A stretch of DNA of 64,000 nucleotides from Halanaerobium kushneri (lineage in GTDB: Bacteria; Bacillota; Halanaerobiia; Halanaerobiales; Halanaerobiaceae). Made by a program: the position numbers and the translations under genes. Below, piece by piece: positions 62,220 to 64,000 of this stretch. The stretch covers positions 186,001-250,000 of the forward strand of contig NZ_FTNC01000001.1 of NCBI RefSeq assembly GCF_900156285.1. Reading direction: 5' to 3'. Positions within the stretch are counted from its first letter, which is position 1, and the number at the start of each line of letters is the position of its first letter. The notes below the pieces were generated by a model. It searched no databases. It saw only the letters and a list, made by a program, of their open reading frames with translations, and had not been told where the DNA came from.

Positions 62220-64000
62220 TTATTCTTTATTGTCCAGCTCTTTTTTTGCATCTTTTAGAGATAAATTAATCCTATCCTGATTATCTATTTCAATAACTTT
62301 AACAGGAATTTCATCTCCTACAGAAACAACATCGCCAACTTCTTTTACATGATGATCAGCCAATTTAGAAATATGAACAAGCCCTTCTTTATTTGGTAAA
62401 ATTTCTACAAAAGCACCAAAGTTCATGATTCTCTTTACTTTACCCTGATAAATTTTACCAACTTTAACTTCCTCAGTTAAGCGCTCAATCATTTCTTTAG
62501 CCTGCTGGCCGCCTTCCTGATCTTCGGTCATAATCTTAACCAGACCGTCGTCTTCGATATCAATGCTGGCTCCAGTTTCATCAATAATCTTATTGATCAT
62601 CTTTCCACCAGGACCAATAACAAATCTGATCTTTTCTGGATCAATATTCATGGTGATAATTGCAGGTGCATTTTCTGATAGTTCTGGACGAGGTTCAGGT
62701 ATAACTTCCAGCATTTTACCCATGATATGCATTCTACCTTTTTTAGCTTTTTCTAGAGCTTCTTCTAAGATATCATAAGATAGACCCTTTAATTTAATAT
62801 CCATCTGTAAAGCTGTAATTCCATCTTTAGTACCAGCAACTTTAAAGTCCATGTCTCCATTAAAGTCTTCAAAGCCCTGAATATCAGACAAAATTACAAC
62901 ATCATCATCTTTTTTCATTAATCCCATAGCAATACCAGCAACAGGTGCTTTAATTGGTACCCCAGCAGCCATTAAGGCTAAAGTACTACCACAGATACTT
63001 GCCTGTGAGGAAGAACCATTAGATTCTAAAACCTCAGAAACAATTCTGATTGTATATGGAAACTCATCTTCGGATGGAATTACTGGCAGTAATGCCTTTT
63101 CACCTAAGGTACCATGACCAATTTCTCTTCTTCCTGGTGAGCGCATAGGCGCAGTTTCGCCAACACAGAAGGATGGGAAATTGTAATGGTGCATATAGCG
63201 TTTGGTTTCATTTTCCCCAAGACCAAATAGAGTCTGTTCATCACTTGAAGAACCCAATGTTAAAACACTTAAGGCCTGAGTTTCACCTCTGGTAAAGATA
63301 CCAGATCCATGAGCCCTTGGTACAAAATCAACTTCTGCCCAGATAGGTCGGATCTCATCATAATCTCTACCATCAGGACGAATTCCATCTTCAACTACTA
63401 AACTCTTAACTGATTTCTTTAACATTTTTTCAAAAGCTAAAGAAATTTGAGAATCGAGTTCTTCATCCTCTTCAGGATTAATGGTTTCTTTGAGTTCAGC
63501 TTTTAATTCATCAATTCTATCACTTCTAGGCTGTTTTTCCTGAATCTGAATAGCTTCTTTCAGCTTATCACCTAAAATCTGATCAACTTTGGCCTGAATT
63601 TCCTGATCAACAGTTGGTGGCTCAAAGTGGAATTTTTCTTCTCCAGCCTCTTCGCGCATTTCTTCCTGTAAACTAATAATCTTTTTGATCTCTTCATGCG
63701 CAGCTTTCATTGCTTCTAAAACAGTTGCTTCACTTACTTCGTTCGCACTTGCTTCTACCATCATAATAGCATCTTTACTACCTGCAACTACAAGATCCAA
63801 ATCACTATTTTCTCTTTCTTCTGCATCTGGATTAATAATAATTTCGTCATCAACAAGTCCAACTTTCACTCCTCCGATAGGTCCTGCAAAAGGTATATCA
63901 GATAAAGTTAAAGCAGCAGAAGCACCATTTAAAGCCAGAACTTCAGGATCATGATCATCATCTACAGATAAAATTGTTGCTACAATCTGTACATCATGAC
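62220..64000 (-). CDS. pnp: Polyribonucleotide nucleotidyltransferase (PNPase), 5' truncated by the window
   Basis: The frame is still open at the window end, where it reads [19 protein letters not shown], a normal internal PNPase stretch; the GTG at 63869 is therefore not the start. About 592 residues are visible: part of the first RNase PH domain, the linking helical domain, the second RNase PH domain with [19 protein letters not shown], then KH ([15 protein letters not shown]) and S1 ([18 protein letters not shown]). It degrades RNA 3' to 5' with phosphate. Its neighbourhood with a ylxY-like gene, asd, lysC and rnj matches Bacillus. Confidence 0.96.
   Translation of the reverse strand, partial: HDVQIVATILSVDDDHDPEVLALNGASAALTLSDIPFAGPIGGVKVGLVDDEIIINPDAEERENSDLDLVVAGSKDAIMMVEASANEVSEATVLEAMKAAHEEIKKIISLQEEMREEAGEEKFHFEPPTVDQEIQAKVDQILGDKLKEAIQIQEKQPRSDRIDELKAELKETINPEEDEELDSQISLAFEKMLKKSVKSLVVEDGIRPDGRDYDEIRPIWAEVDFVPRAHGSGIFTRGETQALSVLTLGSSSDEQTLFGLGENETKRYMHHYNFPSFCVGETAPMRSPGRREIGHGTLGEKALLPVIPSEDEFPYTIRIVSEVLESNGSSSQASICGSTLALMAAGVPIKAPVAGIAMGLMKKDDDVVILSDIQGFEDFNGDMDFKVAGTKDGITALQMDIKLKGLSYDILEEALEKAKKGRMHIMGKMLEVIPEPRPELSENAPAIITMNIDPEKIRFVIGPGGKMINKIIDETGASIDIEDDGLVKIMTEDQEGGQQAKEMIERLTEEVKVGKIYQGKVKRIMNFGAFVEILPNKEGLVHISKLADHHVKEVGDVVSVGDEIPVKVIEIDNQDRINLSLKDAKKELDNKE

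Noticed and set aside
1-64000. Prophage, insertion sequence or CRISPR array
   Set aside because: No transposase, integrase, phage structural gene or regularly spaced direct repeat was seen; composition looks uniform by eye.

Overview
The window is AT-rich chromosomal DNA from a low-GC, anaerobic, diderm member of the Firmicutes, most likely Halanaerobiales (Halanaerobium-like; this assignment is inference from protein character and gene order). Three things point there. A Bacillus/Clostridium-type housekeeping order is preserved: pnp, ylxY-like deacetylase, lysC, asd, RNase J, ftsK, gntR, rodZ, rimO-pgsA, cinA, recA, rny, ymdB, spoVS. Alongside it sit outer-membrane-type parts: ExbB, ExbD, TonB and an SLH/coiled-coil tether. 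Redox enzymes are of the anaerobe type (desulforedoxin, glutaredoxin-thioredoxin reductase fusion). Almost all genes lie on the minus strand; the plus strand carries only a topoisomerase subunit A end, a flavin disulfide reductase, two tRNAs, a YlbF-family gene and one alpha/beta hydrolase. No prophage, insertion sequence, CRISPR array or rRNA was seen.

Layout. 1-1.0 kb: 3' part of a type II topoisomerase A subunit (plus). 1.0-8.9 kb: an envelope block read leftward, made of a two-component system, exbB-exbD-tonB, a large exported beta-sandwich/cohesin-like protein, an SLH tether and a SleB-type hydrolase. 9-19 kb: spoVS, ymdB, rny, recX-recA, thpR, a TPR protein, cinA, pgpA, pgsA, rimO. 19-22.6 kb: five tRNA genes (Pro, Thr, Trp minus; Glu, Tyr plus), a DUF2103-like gene, a disulfide reductase and mnmM. 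22.6-29.8 kb: rodZ and a complete BMP-type nucleoside ABC transporter with its GntR regulator. 29.8-35 kb: ftsK, uppP, rnj. 35-41 kb: asd, a DMT exporter, an rlmL-like methylase, pncA, acyP, a glutaredoxin-TrxR fusion, a ylbF-like gene. 41-51.4 kb: a flavoprotein, malY, three peptidases, ogt and an exported FAD protein. 51.4-64 kb: asnS, a 40-residue desulforedoxin, lysC-hom-thrB, dut, two cell-wall enzymes, a JAMM-DinG helicase fusion, nfo and partial pnp.

How it works together. RNA turnover is well represented (rny, ymdB, a ylbF-like gene, rnj, pnp). DNA repair and the SOS response are represented by recA, recX, cinA, dinG, nfo and ogt; a LexA/DinR-like box overlaps the recA promoter, and a near-identical box overlaps the uppP promoter. 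Threonine-branch synthesis is covered by lysC, asd, hom and thrB, although hom is strikingly degenerate. The transporter, peptidases and MalY suggest scavenging of nucleosides and peptides.

Most noteworthy are the JAMM/RadC-like domain fused to DinG, the TCS-ExbBD-TonB-SLH envelope block, the LexA-like box at uppP, the sigma-H-like promoter at spoVS, and a perfect 24-bp palindrome lying between the Shine-Dalgarno and start codon of pepV. Many genes start with TTG, and in many of these an in-frame GTG lies inside the Shine-Dalgarno sequence, so several starts given here are shorter than the longest open frame.
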